A stretch of DNA of 64,000 nt from MH13 sp040219355 (GCA_040219355.1 JAVJSN010000014.1:499718-563717); one strand, 5' to 3'; positions 25,209-33,670 are shown, counted from the first letter of the stretch. Notes: generated by a model not told the origin, from the sequence alone. A program made the numbers and translations.

Positions 25209-26726
25209 ATGCAGGTCTTCCCTTCCTCTGACGCCTTTGCTGGGCTCTACGATTCAGGCACAGCGCAAGCTGTCTACACGCGTCTGGTTGCTGATCTTGA
25301 AACGCCGGTTTCGGCAATGCTCAAGCTGTCAGGCACATCGAAAAACGCGTTCCTTTTGGAATCGGTCGAAGGCGGTGCGGTACGCGGACGTTATTCGATG
25401 ATCGGTCTTGCGCCGGATTTGCTGTTCCGTGCCGATGGAGATCGCGCCGCACAAGCAAATGTTACCGTTGATGGTATCATCTCGCCTTTTGACGAACTCG
25501 AAGCCCCTGCCCTCGGTGCGCTGCGCACACTGATTGAGGAAAGCCGTATCGACCTGCCCGATGACCTGCCCCCCATGGCAGCCGGTGTTTTCGGGTATTT
25601 GGGCTATGACACAGTTCGACTGATCGAAAAGCTGCCAGAGCAAAATCCTGACAAGCTCGGCACGCCGGACATACTGCTGATGCGGCCCACCATCATCGTC
25701 GTCTTTGACGCCGTGCGCGATGAAATCACTGTTGTCACACCTGTTCGGCCAACACCGGGGCAAACCGCAGACCAAGCCTATGCCCGCGCTCTGGATCGCC
25801 TCACCGGTGCAGTTGACAGACTGGAAACCCCGCTTGAGCAAAGCGCTGCACCCATCGACGTGCCGATGCCGACCATGATGTCGAACACCTCGCCAGATGA
25901 GTACAAGGCGATGGTGGCGCGTGCCAAAGAGTACATCACTGCAGGCGATATTTTTCAGGTTGTCCTGTCGCAACGCTTTGAGGCACCCTTCCCGCTGCCG
26001 GACTTTGCACTGTACCGCGCCCTGCGCCGCACCAACCCGGCGCCTTTCCTTTACTATCTGTCCTTTGATGGCTTTACGATTGTGGGTTCCAGCCCAGAAA
26101 TTCTGGTGCGTGTGCGTGATGGAGAGGTAACCATTCGCCCGATTGCAGGCACCCGAAAACGCGGCGAAACACCCGCTGAAGATCAAGCACTGGCCGATGA
26201 GCTTCTAGCCGATCCCAAGGAGCGCGCCGAGCATTTGATGCTGCTTGATCTGGGCCGCAACGATGTTGGGCGCGTTTCGAAACTTGGCACCGTAAAGGTG
26301 ACCGATCAGTACTTCATTGAGCGTTATTCCCACGTCATGCACATCGTCTCCAATGTCGTTGGAGATCTTGATACGAAGCGTTTCGATGCTCTTGACGCTC
26401 TGGGCGCGGGTTTTCCGGCCGGCACAGTCTCCGGGGCCCCCAAAGTACGGGCCATGGAGATAATAGACGAGTTGGAAAAGGACAAGCGCGGCATCTATGC
26501 CGGATGTGTTGGCTATTTTGATGCCAACGGATCACTCGACACCTGCATTGTCCTGCGCACGGCCATCGTCAAAGATGGCGTGATGTATGTGCAGGCCGGA
26601 GCTGGCATTGTCGCCGACAGTGATCCCGACTCAGAACAGGCTGAGTGCGAAAACAAAGCCCGCGCGCTCTTCCGCGCTGCTGAAGAAGCGGTTCGATTCG
26701 CCGCCACATCGCAGCGAGGGCAATAA
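25209..26726 (+). CDS. trpE: Anthranilate synthase component I
   Basis: Makes anthranilate from chorismate with ammonia supplied by TrpG; first step of tryptophan synthesis. 505 aa from ATG 25209. The feedback-site motif LLES is present (FLLESVEGGAVRGRYSMIG), followed by the chorismate-binding core: YFIERYSHVMHIVSNV, ALGAGFPAGTVSGAPKVRAMEII and RGIYAGCVGYF, with the GAGIVADSDP end. Not fused to TrpG, unlike the TrpE(G) of Rhizobium and Sinorhizobium. Sixteen upstream codons inside ppiD are excluded. No trp leader peptide or attenuator fits in the 22-base gap. Confidence 0.97.
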   Translation: MQVFPSSDAFAGLYDSGTAQAVYTRLVADLETPVSAMLKLSGTSKNAFLLESVEGGAVRGRYSMIGLAPDLLFRADGDRAAQANVTVDGIISPFDELEAPALGALRTLIEESRIDLPDDLPPMAAGVFGYLGYDTVRLIEKLPEQNPDKLGTPDILLMRPTIIVVFDAVRDEITVVTPVRPTPGQTADQAYARALDRLTGAVDRLETPLEQSAAPIDVPMPTMMSNTSPDEYKAMVARAKEYITAGDIFQVVLSQRFEAPFPLPDFALYRALRRTNPAPFLYYLSFDGFTIVGSSPEILVRVRDGEVTIRPIAGTRKRGETPAEDQALADELLADPKERAEHLMLLDLGRNDVGRVSKLGTVKVTDQYFIERYSHVMHIVSNVVGDLDTKRFDALDALGAGFPAGTVSGAPKVRAMEIIDELEKDKRGIYAGCVGYFDANGSLDTCIVLRTAIVKDGVMYVQAGAGIVADSDPDSEQAECENKARALFRAAEEAVRFAATSQRGQ

Positions 26727-26727
26727 T

Positions 26728-27345
26728 ATGGACGACCGCTATCTCGTCATCGATAACTACGACAGCTTCACTTATAATTTGGTACACTGTTTAGGCGCCA
26801 CAGGCGTTACCATGGATGTGGTGCGCAACGACGCCATAAGTGTTGAGGACGTCGCAGAGCAGCGCGCCTCCGGTAAGATCGCGGGAATCGTACTCTCCCC
26901 AGGGCCCTGCACGCCCGATGATGCCGGTATTTGCCTTGGGCTCATCAGTCATTTGGGGGCTTCCACTCCAATTTTTGGTGTGTGTCTTGGCATGCAATCA
27001 ATGGGTCAAGCTTATGGAGGCAAGGTTGTTGGCGCTGCCAAGCTCATGCATGGTAAAGTGTCGACCGTGACCCCCGCTATTGAGGCGCCGATCTTTTCCG
27101 GGATCAACGGTCCCTTCGAGGCTACGCGCTACCACTCTTTGGCCATTGAAGCCACATCGCTTCCCACCGAAATGGTAATCACAGCGCGTACTGATGACGG
27201 CGAGATCATGGGACTGTCACATCGCTCAGATCCTGTGCACGGCGTACAGTTTCATCCTGAAAGCATTGCTTCACAGCACGGCGAGCGTATTCTCGCCAAT
27301 TTCGTGGCCATCGCCACGCGTTTCAACGACCAACAGGGCCAGTGA
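26728..27345 (+). CDS. trpG: Anthranilate synthase component II (glutamine amidotransferase)
   Basis: Class I glutaminase feeding ammonia to TrpE. 205 aa. It opens with YLVIDNYDSFTYNLVH; the nucleophile is Cys86 in FGVCLGMQSMG, and His176/Glu178 in QFHPES complete the triad. The oxyanion region LSPGPCTPDDAG is intact. A GCGAGGG site precedes ATG 26728, one base after the trpE stop; the TGA stop overlaps the ATG of trpD by one base. It could also serve PabB in folate synthesis, as in other bacteria; no separate pabA is in view. Confidence 0.96.
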   Translation: MDDRYLVIDNYDSFTYNLVHCLGATGVTMDVVRNDAISVEDVAEQRASGKIAGIVLSPGPCTPDDAGICLGLISHLGASTPIFGVCLGMQSMGQAYGGKVVGAAKLMHGKVSTVTPAIEAPIFSGINGPFEATRYHSLAIEATSLPTEMVITARTDDGEIMGLSHRSDPVHGVQFHPESIASQHGERILANFVAIATRFNDQQGQ

Positions 27346-28379
27346 TGTCTGACGCAATCAAACCGCTTCTGACCAAAGTCTGCTCTGGCGGCAGCCTTAC
27401 CCGCGATGAAGCTGAAAAGACCTTTGCCCACATCATGTCTGGCGATCTGAGTAGCGCGCAAATTGCGGCGTTTCTGATTGCGCTGAAAGTCCGCGGCGAA
27501 TCCATTGATGAGCTGGTTGGTGCCGTCTCAGTTATGCGCTCAAAGATGACGCCTGTGAAACTGTCGGAGCCATTGGCCGCTGAAGCGATGGACATTGTTG
27601 GCACCGGCGGTGACGGCAAGGGCAGCTATAATGTTTCCACCGCAACGGCGCTGACCGTAGCAGCCTGCGGCGTCCCAGTCGCCAAACACGGCAACCGCGC
27701 AGTGTCCTCTCAATCAGGCGCGGCAGACGTCCTTAAAGAACTTGGTGTCAACATTGATATCGGGCCAGACCATATTGCCGCCTGTATCGAAAAAGTGGGC
27801 ATCGGCTTCATGTTCGCTCCGATGCACCACACTGCGATGAAGCATGTTGGGCCGACCCGCGCTGAGCTTGGCCAGCGCACGATCTTCAACCTCATCGGTC
27901 CGCTCTCCAATCCGGCTGGCGCAAAGCGCCAGTTGATAGGCGTTTATGATGAGCGCTGGCTCGTGCCCATCGCCGAGACCTTGAAAGCGCTGGGATCTGA
28001 AACAGCTTGGGTGGTCTATGGCATTGATGGGATGGATGAAATCACCACGACAGGCATCACCCATCTGGCCAAGCTAGAAGAAGGCGATGTCAGCCTTGCG
28101 GCCATCGACCCGCGCGACCATGGCATTGATCTTGTTGATGAGCGCGAACTGGTCGGTGGCAATGCTGCGCACAACGCTCGGGCGCTGCGCGACGTCTTGG
28201 CGGGGGAACAAGGCGCTTATACCGACATCGTATTGATGAATGCGGCTGCGGCCTTGTGTGTGGCTGGTGCAGCAACGACACTGGACAAAGGCATCATCAA
28301 GGCCCGCGATGCTCTGTCATCTGGCAAAGCGATGGCAACACTGGACAGGCTCGTCGCAGCGTCCAACGAGACTGTTTGA
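27345..28379 (+). CDS. trpD: Anthranilate phosphoribosyltransferase
   Basis: Transfers phosphoribosyl from PRPP to anthranilate. 344 aa from ATG 27345. It has the PRPP site GTGGDGKGSYNVST, AKHGNRAVSSQSGAADVL and the metal/anthranilate region FMFAPMHHTAMKHVGPTR followed by ELGQRTIFNLIGPLSNPA. The start overlaps the trpG TGA; a GTG three bases earlier is also in frame. Fully normal for the family. Confidence 0.97.
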   Translation: MSDAIKPLLTKVCSGGSLTRDEAEKTFAHIMSGDLSSAQIAAFLIALKVRGESIDELVGAVSVMRSKMTPVKLSEPLAAEAMDIVGTGGDGKGSYNVSTATALTVAACGVPVAKHGNRAVSSQSGAADVLKELGVNIDIGPDHIAACIEKVGIGFMFAPMHHTAMKHVGPTRAELGQRTIFNLIGPLSNPAGAKRQLIGVYDERWLVPIAETLKALGSETAWVVYGIDGMDEITTTGITHLAKLEEGDVSLAAIDPRDHGIDLVDERELVGGNAAHNARALRDVLAGEQGAYTDIVLMNAAAALCVAGAATTLDKGIIKARDALSSGKAMATLDRLVAASNETV

Positions 28380-28382
28380 GCC

Positions 28383-29174
28383 ATGGTAGATATCTTGGAC
28401 AAAATCGAAGCTTACAAGCGCGAAGAAATCGCTGTTGCCAAACAGGCCGTTTCTCTTTCGCAGCTGGAAGACGTGATAAAAACCCAAAGTGCCGCGCGTG
28501 GATTTCTGTCCGCGCTACGCGCCAAACAAGCCGCAGGCGTATATGGCCTGATTGCCGAGATCAAAAAAGCGTCCCCTAGCAAAGGGCTGATCCGTGAGGC
28601 GTTCGATCCGCCCGCCCACGCGCAAGCCTATGAAGCCGGTGGCGCGGCGTGTTTGTCAGTGCTAACCGATGCGCCCTCCTTTCAAGGGCATCCTGATTTC
28701 ATGATCGCCGCACGCGAAGCGGTTTCCTTGCCCGTTCTGCGCAAAGACTTTCTCTACGACACCTATCAAGTCGCCGAAGCACGCGCCTGGGGCGCAGACT
28801 GTATCTTGATCATTATGGCGGCAATTGATGATGCGCTGGCCGCCGATCTTCTGGCATCATCCAAAAGTTATGGCATGGATGCGCTTATCGAAGTGCATGA
28901 TGCGGATGAGTTGGAACGCGCCTTGCGCTTGGATACTCCGCTGCTCGGCATCAACAATCGCAATCTACGCACCTTCGATACCAAGCTGGAAACCAGCGAA
29001 GAGCTGGCCAAGAATGTGCCGAGTGACCGGCTATTGGTTGGCGAGTCAGGGCTCTTCACCCGTGCGGACCTAGATCGCATGGCAGCATCCAAAATCACCA
29101 CCTTCTTGATTGGCGAAAGCCTAATGCGAAAGCCGGATGTGGAAGCTGCTACGCGCGAACTTTTAGCGGCATGA
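28383..29174 (+). CDS. trpC: Indole-3-glycerol phosphate synthase
   Basis: Closes the indole ring in tryptophan synthesis. 263 aa TIM barrel with IAEIKKASPSKGLIR, the catalytic Lys in LPVLRKDFLYDTYQV, ALIEVHDADEL, LLGINNRNLRTF and LVGESGLFTRAD. Separate from TrpF, which is not in this window. Three bases after trpD; its last four bases overlap moaC, so the trp and molybdenum-cofactor genes are translationally linked, a conserved alphaproteobacterial order. Confidence 0.97.
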   Translation: MVDILDKIEAYKREEIAVAKQAVSLSQLEDVIKTQSAARGFLSALRAKQAAGVYGLIAEIKKASPSKGLIREAFDPPAHAQAYEAGGAACLSVLTDAPSFQGHPDFMIAAREAVSLPVLRKDFLYDTYQVAEARAWGADCILIIMAAIDDALAADLLASSKSYGMDALIEVHDADELERALRLDTPLLGINNRNLRTFDTKLETSEELAKNVPSDRLLVGESGLFTRADLDRMAASKITTFLIGESLMRKPDVEAATRELLAA

Positions 29175-29653
29175 AAGATCGCCTGACCCACACTGACCAG
29201 GCCGGAAAAGCCTCCATGGTCGATGTGAGCGATAAGCCCGTCACCACACGCACTGCCACGGCATCCGGCTCGATTACGATGCACGCCGAAACTCTCATGG
29301 CCATTCGCGACAATCGCTTGAAAAAGGGGGATGTGTTGGCCACCGCCCGCATCGCCGGCGTCATGGCCGCCAAGCGAACGCACGACCTTATCCCGCTCTG
29401 CCATCCGCTTTCGCTCAACGATGTTCAGGTGGAGATCTTGGAGCAGGAAGATGGTAGCGGACTGACTGTTTCAACATCAGTACGCACCAGCGGCAAAACT
29501 GGCGTTGAAATGGAGGCATTGACCGCCTGCAGCGTGGCGCTTCTCACACTCTACGACATGGCCAAAGCCATCGATCGGCACATGGTAATCACCGACATCA
29601 AGGTGACGTCAAAAGCCGGTGGCGCATCAGGCGACTGGAGCTTAGAGGGCTAA
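29171..29653 (+). CDS. moaC: Cyclic pyranopterin monophosphate synthase
   Basis: With MoaA forms cPMP, first intermediate of molybdenum cofactor. 160 aa. The family pattern is complete: MVDVSDKPVTTRTATASG, then KGDVLATARIAGVMAAKRTHDLIPLCHPL (split here as KGDVLATARIAGVMAAK and THDLIPLCHPL) and the active-site KTGVEMEALTA with YDMAKAID. The TAA stop overlaps the moeA ATG by one base. Confidence 0.97.
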   Translation: MKDRLTHTDQAGKASMVDVSDKPVTTRTATASGSITMHAETLMAIRDNRLKKGDVLATARIAGVMAAKRTHDLIPLCHPLSLNDVQVEILEQEDGSGLTVSTSVRTSGKTGVEMEALTACSVALLTLYDMAKAIDRHMVITDIKVTSKAGGASGDWSLEG

Positions 29654-30843
29654 TGTCTGAGATGATTCCACTGGAAACAGCGCTGGAGCGGATTGTTGGG
29701 TCGGTAGAACCTCTCGCACCATGTGCCTTACCCCTCCTTGACGCTGACGGGTGCGTTCTAGCGGAAGACTGCATCGCCACCCGTACCAAGCCACCCTTTG
29801 CTGTTTCGGCAATGGATGGCTATGCGCTCACCAACTCTCCCTCAGCAGGTGAACGCCTTAACGTCATCGGCGAGGTGCCCGCCGGTGCGATGTTTTCTGG
29901 CACAGTTAGTGCGGGCGAGGCTGTGCGCATCTTCACCGGCGCACCGATACCCAGCGGCGCACGCCATGTACTGATTCAAGAAGAGGCGAAACGCGAAGGC
30001 GGTATCATCACCGTTTCGCAAAATCCGGGCAACGGAGCGAATATCCGGCCCGAGGGTGGAGATTTTCGGCTGGGCGACATTTTGATTGCAAAAGGCACCC
30101 AACTCACTCCTCAGCATCTAGCGCTTGCCGCCTCTGGCAATCATCCCGAACTGTTTGTTCATCCTAAACCCAGCATCGCAGTTATGATGAATGGTAATGA
30201 ACTGACTTGGCCGGGCAACAATGCGCCCGACGATGCAATTATCGCGTCCAACGGCTTCGGCCTGGCAACCTTGGCGCAGCGTTACGGTGCCAAGCTCCAC
30301 GACCTGACGCTGATCCGCGATGATCAAAGCGAGCTGGAAGCCTATATTGCCAAAAGCGAGGCTGATATTCTGGTCACCATCGGCGGGGCATCGGTCGGAG
30401 ACTATGATCTCATCCGCCCTGCCCTTGAGGCTCAAGAGTATGCCCTAGACATCCCAAAGGTGGCCCTACGCCCTGGCAAACCAACGCTGTTTGGGCGCAA
30501 AGGTCGTAAAACCGTCCTGGGTCTGCCGGGCAACCCAGTTTCCTCTATGGTCAGCGCCATCATCTTTCTGCGCCCGCTCATTGATCAGTTGGCCGGGCGC
30601 AACCCAACACCTTTGCTGGCCTTGGACGAGGCAACCCTTGGCGACAACTTACCTGCCAACGGCCCACGTGCGCACTTCATGCGCGCAATCTACGATGCGA
30701 ATGGCAACTTGGTGCCAGTGTCCAGCCAAGACTCCTCGCTCCTGCGCTTGCTAGGCAATGCAGATGCTCTGATTTACCGACCTGCGCACGCCAATGCGGC
30801 AAGCGAAGGAACCCGCTGCGCAACGCTTCCTTTGCCAAAATAG
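29653..30843 (+). CDS. moeA: Molybdopterin molybdenumtransferase
   Basis: Inserts molybdate into adenylated molybdopterin. 396 aa with the usual four-domain plan: the N-terminal AMDGYAL motif, IFTGAPIPSGARHVLIQEE, then the MogA-like domain (DILVTIGGASVGDYD and LFGRKGRKTVLGLPGNPVSS) and a small C-terminal beta domain. Third gene linking molybdenum cofactor to the trp cluster; its stop is 114 bases before lexA, where the SOS boxes are. Confidence 0.96.
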   Translation: MSEMIPLETALERIVGSVEPLAPCALPLLDADGCVLAEDCIATRTKPPFAVSAMDGYALTNSPSAGERLNVIGEVPAGAMFSGTVSAGEAVRIFTGAPIPSGARHVLIQEEAKREGGIITVSQNPGNGANIRPEGGDFRLGDILIAKGTQLTPQHLALAASGNHPELFVHPKPSIAVMMNGNELTWPGNNAPDDAIIASNGFGLATLAQRYGAKLHDLTLIRDDQSELEAYIAKSEADILVTIGGASVGDYDLIRPALEAQEYALDIPKVALRPGKPTLFGRKGRKTVLGLPGNPVSSMVSAIIFLRPLIDQLAGRNPTPLLALDEATLGDNLPANGPRAHFMRAIYDANGNLVPVSSQDSSLLRLLGNADALIYRPAHANAASEGTRCATLPLPK

Positions 30844-30858
30844 CGTCATACCCTTGTA

Positions 30859-30873
30859 GAACACACCAAGAAC
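30859..30873. promoter_or_regulatory. SOS box 1 upstream of lexA (LexA-binding site)
   Basis: GAAC-N7-GAAC, i.e. the reverse complement of the alphaproteobacterial LexA operator GTTC-N7-GTTC. Sites GAAC at 30859-30862 and 30870-30873. It is 12 bases from the second box and about 85 bases upstream of the lexA start. Confidence 0.85.
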
Positions 30874-30884
30874 AGGTACAAATT

Positions 30885-30899
30885 GTTCATCTTGTGTTC
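30885..30899. promoter_or_regulatory. SOS box 2 upstream of lexA (LexA-binding site)
   Basis: Perfect GTTC-N7-GTTC with GTTC at 30885-30888 and 30896-30899, the known Rhizobiales/Rhodobacter LexA operator. Two boxes in opposite orientation imply tight autoregulation of lexA. Confidence 0.9.
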
Positions 30900-30957
30900 C
30901 AATGAGTCGGATTGCGCTTTGCGACTGGCTCCAGCCATTTAAAGCGGGGGAAATGCC

Positions 30958-31668
30958 GTGCTGACACCCAAGCAGCATGAACTGTTAATGTTCATCCACG
31001 AACGACTGCGCGAATCCGGCGTGCCACCCTCCTTTGATGAAATGAAGGACGCCTTGGATTTGAAGTCAAAATCCGGCATCCATAGACTTATCACTGCTTT
31101 GGAAGAACGCGGCTTCATCCGCCGCCTGCCAAATCGTGCACGCGCCATGGAAGTTGTTCGGCTGCCCGATTCGCACAATCCACGTCTTGGTGGCCGCGAA
31201 GGTGGGTTCGTGCCCAGTGTCATCGAAGGTTCAGGCGGCAAGCCAAAACCAGCAAGACCCTCCCACGACATCGCCGCTATCGGCGACATTGTCACGGTTC
31301 CTGTGATGGGTCGGATTGCTGCTGGTACGCCAATTTCCGCCATCCAGCAGGAAAGTCACTCGGTGTCTGTGCCCGCTGAGTTGATCGCTGGCGGTGAACA
31401 TTTTGCGCTGGAAGTTCGCGGCGACTCAATGATCGAAGCGGGCATCTTTGATGGTGACACCGTGCTCATCAAACGTTCTGACAGTGCTGACAATGGCGAA
31501 ATCATTGTGGCCCTGGTTGATGATGAAGAAGCAACGCTAAAACGGCTTCGTAAGCGCGGTGGATCGGTGGCGCTGGAGGCAGCCAACCCAACGTATGAGA
31601 CACGGATTTTCGGACCAGATCGTGTTAAAATCCAAGGGAAGTTGGTGGCGCTTTTTCGGCGTTACTAA
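30958..31668 (+). CDS. lexA: LexA repressor, SOS response regulator
   Basis: Represses DNA-damage genes and self-cleaves when RecA is activated. 236 aa, GTG start at 30958 behind a GGGGGA stretch. The winged helix domain is typical (MLTPKQHELLMFIHERL, PSFDEMKDALDLKSKSGIH). The cleavage bond is Ala122-Gly123 in GRIAAGTP; catalytic Ser157 is in EVRGDSMIEAG and Lys195 in EATLKRL. The ATG just upstream meets a stop after three codons, so GTG is right. Preceded by two LexA boxes and followed by a clear terminator. comEC and gltX, which often accompany lexA in relatives, are not here; an accessory operon follows instead. Confidence 0.98.
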   Translation: MLTPKQHELLMFIHERLRESGVPPSFDEMKDALDLKSKSGIHRLITALEERGFIRRLPNRARAMEVVRLPDSHNPRLGGREGGFVPSVIEGSGGKPKPARPSHDIAAIGDIVTVPVMGRIAAGTPISAIQQESHSVSVPAELIAGGEHFALEVRGDSMIEAGIFDGDTVLIKRSDSADNGEIIVALVDDEEATLKRLRKRGGSVALEAANPTYETRIFGPDRVKIQGKLVALFRRY

Positions 31669-31695
31669 TCCTCGCTCGTCATTAGTATGACCTGG

Positions 31696-31724
31696 AGCCC
31701 GGTGCGTTGTGCCGGGCTTTTTTA
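31696..31724 (+). terminator. Rho-independent terminator of lexA
   Basis: AGCCCGG (31696-31702) and CCGGGCT (31712-31718) form the stem; six or more T residues follow. It is 27 bases after the lexA stop and separates lexA from the downstream transporter operon. Confidence 0.88.
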
Positions 31725-31820
31725 TGGCGCCACCCTGGGAAACCCTGGTGCCTCACTTGGACTCATCGAGCCCATTTTCATGCATCGCAACAGGACATGC
31801 TGCATCTGCGAAAAGCCCCA

Positions 31821-31860
31821 AATGCCCTTGTCACTTTTTAAGAATACCACTTAGGGCATT
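31821..31860. repeat. Spaced inverted repeat upstream of the tctC promoter
   Basis: AATGCCCT (31821-31828) and AGGGCATT (31853-31860) are perfect 8-base inverted repeats 24 bases apart, followed by GTTTTT. It lies 45 bases upstream of the -35 box of tctC. It may be a weak second terminator or a regulator site; no assignment possible. Confidence 0.4.
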
Positions 31861-31904
31861 GTTTTTACGCGATTAATTTCTCCCGTACAAACGCCAATTC
31901 GTGA

Positions 31905-31945
31905 TTGACATAGCTTGAAATTGCTTATTACTTACTAGTCAGTAA
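31905..31945 (+). promoter_or_regulatory. tctC promoter with palindromic operator over the -10 region
   Basis: A perfect -35 box TTGACA is at 31905-31910. Seventeen bases further an 18-bp near-palindrome, TTACT-T-ACTAGT-C-AGTAA, spans 31928-31945; 16 of 18 positions are symmetric about the central ACTAGT. It covers the expected -10 hexamer and lies 20 bases before the tctC start. The length, symmetry and position suit a TetR-family dimer, and a TetR gene is in the operon. Binding is inferred, the sequence pattern is seen. Confidence 0.75.
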
Positions 31946-31965
31946 CAACGGGAGGAAAGAGACAT

Positions 31966-32982
31966 ATGAAGCTCTCTAAATTCGCATTCGCGTCGCTTGC
32001 AGCTGTTGCAACAGCAGGTCTTGCCACCAGCGCTATGGCAGAGTGGCAGCCTGATCGCCCCATCAACATCATTGTACCGTGGTCGGCTGGCGGTTCTACC
32101 GATCAAGTGACCCGTGTGGTTGCCCCACTTCTAGAAGAAGCGCTCGGCACTGAGATCGTCGTGGTCAATCAACCCGGCGCATCGGGTTCCATTGGTACCG
32201 CCGCGGCACTTGCAGCACCACGTGACGGTTACACATGGACCGCAAATGCCATCGCCAACAATGCTACCTATGCGGTGACAGGCCTTATCGAGGACACCTC
32301 GATTGAAGACTATGTCATCTATCTGCACGTGGCCAACGTGCCTGTGGTTTCCGTGAACGTGGATTCGCCATACCAAAACTTTGGCGAACTGCTGGACGCT
32401 ATGAAGATGGATGGTGTGACAGTCGGAACGGCTGGTGTGAACTCCTCAGGTGGCATGGCCTTGGCCGCCATTCAGGAAGCGGCCGGCGAAGAGCTTAACG
32501 CGCGCATGGTCACTTATGATGGCGGCAACCCTGCCGTTATTGCGGCTGCGTCAGGTGAAGTAATCGCAACCACGCAGCTTGCGGTGGAACAAACCGAGAT
32601 GATCCGGGCTGGTCGCCTTCGCGGCTTGGCGGTTCTCTCCGACCAACCGTTGGTGGTTGAGGGTATCGATCCTATCCCACCCATCACCGACTATCTGCCG
32701 GACATGCCAATTGCCGCCGACTATTTTGGTGTGTTTATTCCAACTGGCGCACCCGCCGAAGTGTATGAGACTGTTAATGCAGTGTGGCGCGATGTGATCA
32801 TGAACTCTTCTGAGCTTCAGGCTTATGCATCAGATCGTGGGGCAGTGTTTGCGCCAAGCTATGGCGAAGATGCAATGAACGCCGCGATGCCGGTGGTGAT
32901 TGCAGAAGCCTGTGCCCGCGTGACGCGTGGTGAAGCTGTAGTCGATCCATCCGAGATTGGTATCGACTGCCCAGCTGAATAA
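31966..32982 (+). CDS. tctC: Tripartite tricarboxylate transporter substrate-binding protein (TctC/Bug family)
   Basis: Periplasmic high-affinity receptor delivering a small carboxylate to TctAB. 338 aa; Sec signal peptide of ~25 residues (MKLSKFAFASLAAVATAG... ending ATSAMA). The mature protein opens with the Bug hallmark WQPDRPINIIVPWSAGGSTDQVTR, given here as RPINIIVPWSAGGSTDQ, followed by NQPGASGSIGTAA and RDGYTW. The fold class binds carboxylates via two loops; the exact ligand cannot be read. GGGAGGAAAGAG precedes the start, a strong ribosome site fitting high expression of a binding protein. A stable stem-loop separates it from tctB. Confidence 0.95.
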   Translation: MKLSKFAFASLAAVATAGLATSAMAEWQPDRPINIIVPWSAGGSTDQVTRVVAPLLEEALGTEIVVVNQPGASGSIGTAAALAAPRDGYTWTANAIANNATYAVTGLIEDTSIEDYVIYLHVANVPVVSVNVDSPYQNFGELLDAMKMDGVTVGTAGVNSSGGMALAAIQEAAGEELNARMVTYDGGNPAVIAAASGEVIATTQLAVEQTEMIRAGRLRGLAVLSDQPLVVEGIDPIPPITDYLPDMPIAADYFGVFIPTGAPAEVYETVNAVWRDVIMNSSELQAYASDRGAVFAPSYGEDAMNAAMPVVIAEACARVTRGEAVVDPSEIGIDCPAE

Positions 32983-32996
32983 GCAACAAGCGCGAT

Positions 32997-33030
32997 GTTG
33001 GCCGCACCACTTTGAGGTGGGGCGGCCAAC
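32997..33030. promoter_or_regulatory. Stable stem-loop between tctC and tctB
   Basis: GTTGGCCGC (32997-33005) pairs perfectly with GCGGCCAAC (33022-33030); inside, CCAC (33007-33010) pairs with GTGG (33017-33020), leaving a 6-base loop and one mismatch. There is no T-run. Hairpins in this position behind binding-protein genes are known to protect the upstream mRNA and to lower expression of membrane subunits; that role is inferred here. Confidence 0.65.
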
Positions 33031-33118
33031 CAATCCGATACAATGGGGCGTTGGAAGACACCCATTCCTGCGTTTCCCCCCGACGTCAAACGCTTCAACG
33101 CCGAAGAACCAGACCACT

Positions 33119-33670
33119 ATGACTTTAGACAGTGCGACCGCAGACCGTTGGACAAGCATCGTCCTTTTTGCGGTGGGCCTCGCCATGCTTGTCGGCGGCT
33201 ACACCATGGACCGGCTTGAAATTCGGCAAATTCACCCGGCCTCCATTCCTGGCCTGGTTCCGATGATCTTAGGCCTCGCGATGATGCTGTGTGCAGCGCT
33301 GCTATTTCTTTCCGCCCGCTCCACCCATATGGCCAGCAAAGCACAACTGGCTGATGCAACAGGCTCATCCACGGCCACTCAAACCGGTAAAGATGCGGAA
33401 CCAACTGCGCCGCGCGCAACGTCCAACCGCGATCTGTTCTTCGCTGCCAGTTATAGCGTTGTTTACGCGCTGGCATTGGTCGGATCTCTGCCCTTCGCGC
33501 AAGCCACAGCAATCTACATCGCTGTGTTTTACACCCATTTCACCTGGCAAAATGCGAGCAACCCCACTGATCATCTGAAGCGCATCGCGTTTGGCATTTG
33601 CTTCGGCATCATCGGTGCCTACGCCATTGCAAGCCTGTTTCAATATGGCTTCTTGGTGCGGTTACCTTAG
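33119..33670 (+). CDS. tctB: Tripartite tricarboxylate transporter small membrane subunit (TctB family)
   Basis: 183 aa from ATG 33119. Four hydrophobic segments are visible: IVLFAVGLAMLVGGYTM, ASIPGLVPMILGLAMMLCAALLFL, FFAASYSVVYALALVGSLPFA and IAFGICFGIIGAYAIASLF, separated by a polar loop rich in Thr, Ala and Gln (~residues 72-100). This is the TctB layout; the sequence is poorly conserved, so context (between tctC and tctA) carries weight. The frame stays open for 54 upstream codons that cover the stem-loop and look non-coding. tctA starts directly after the stop codon. Confidence 0.88.
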   Translation: MTLDSATADRWTSIVLFAVGLAMLVGGYTMDRLEIRQIHPASIPGLVPMILGLAMMLCAALLFLSARSTHMASKAQLADATGSSTATQTGKDAEPTAPRATSNRDLFFAASYSVVYALALVGSLPFAQATAIYIAVFYTHFTWQNASNPTDHLKRIAFGICFGIIGAYAIASLFQYGFLVRLP

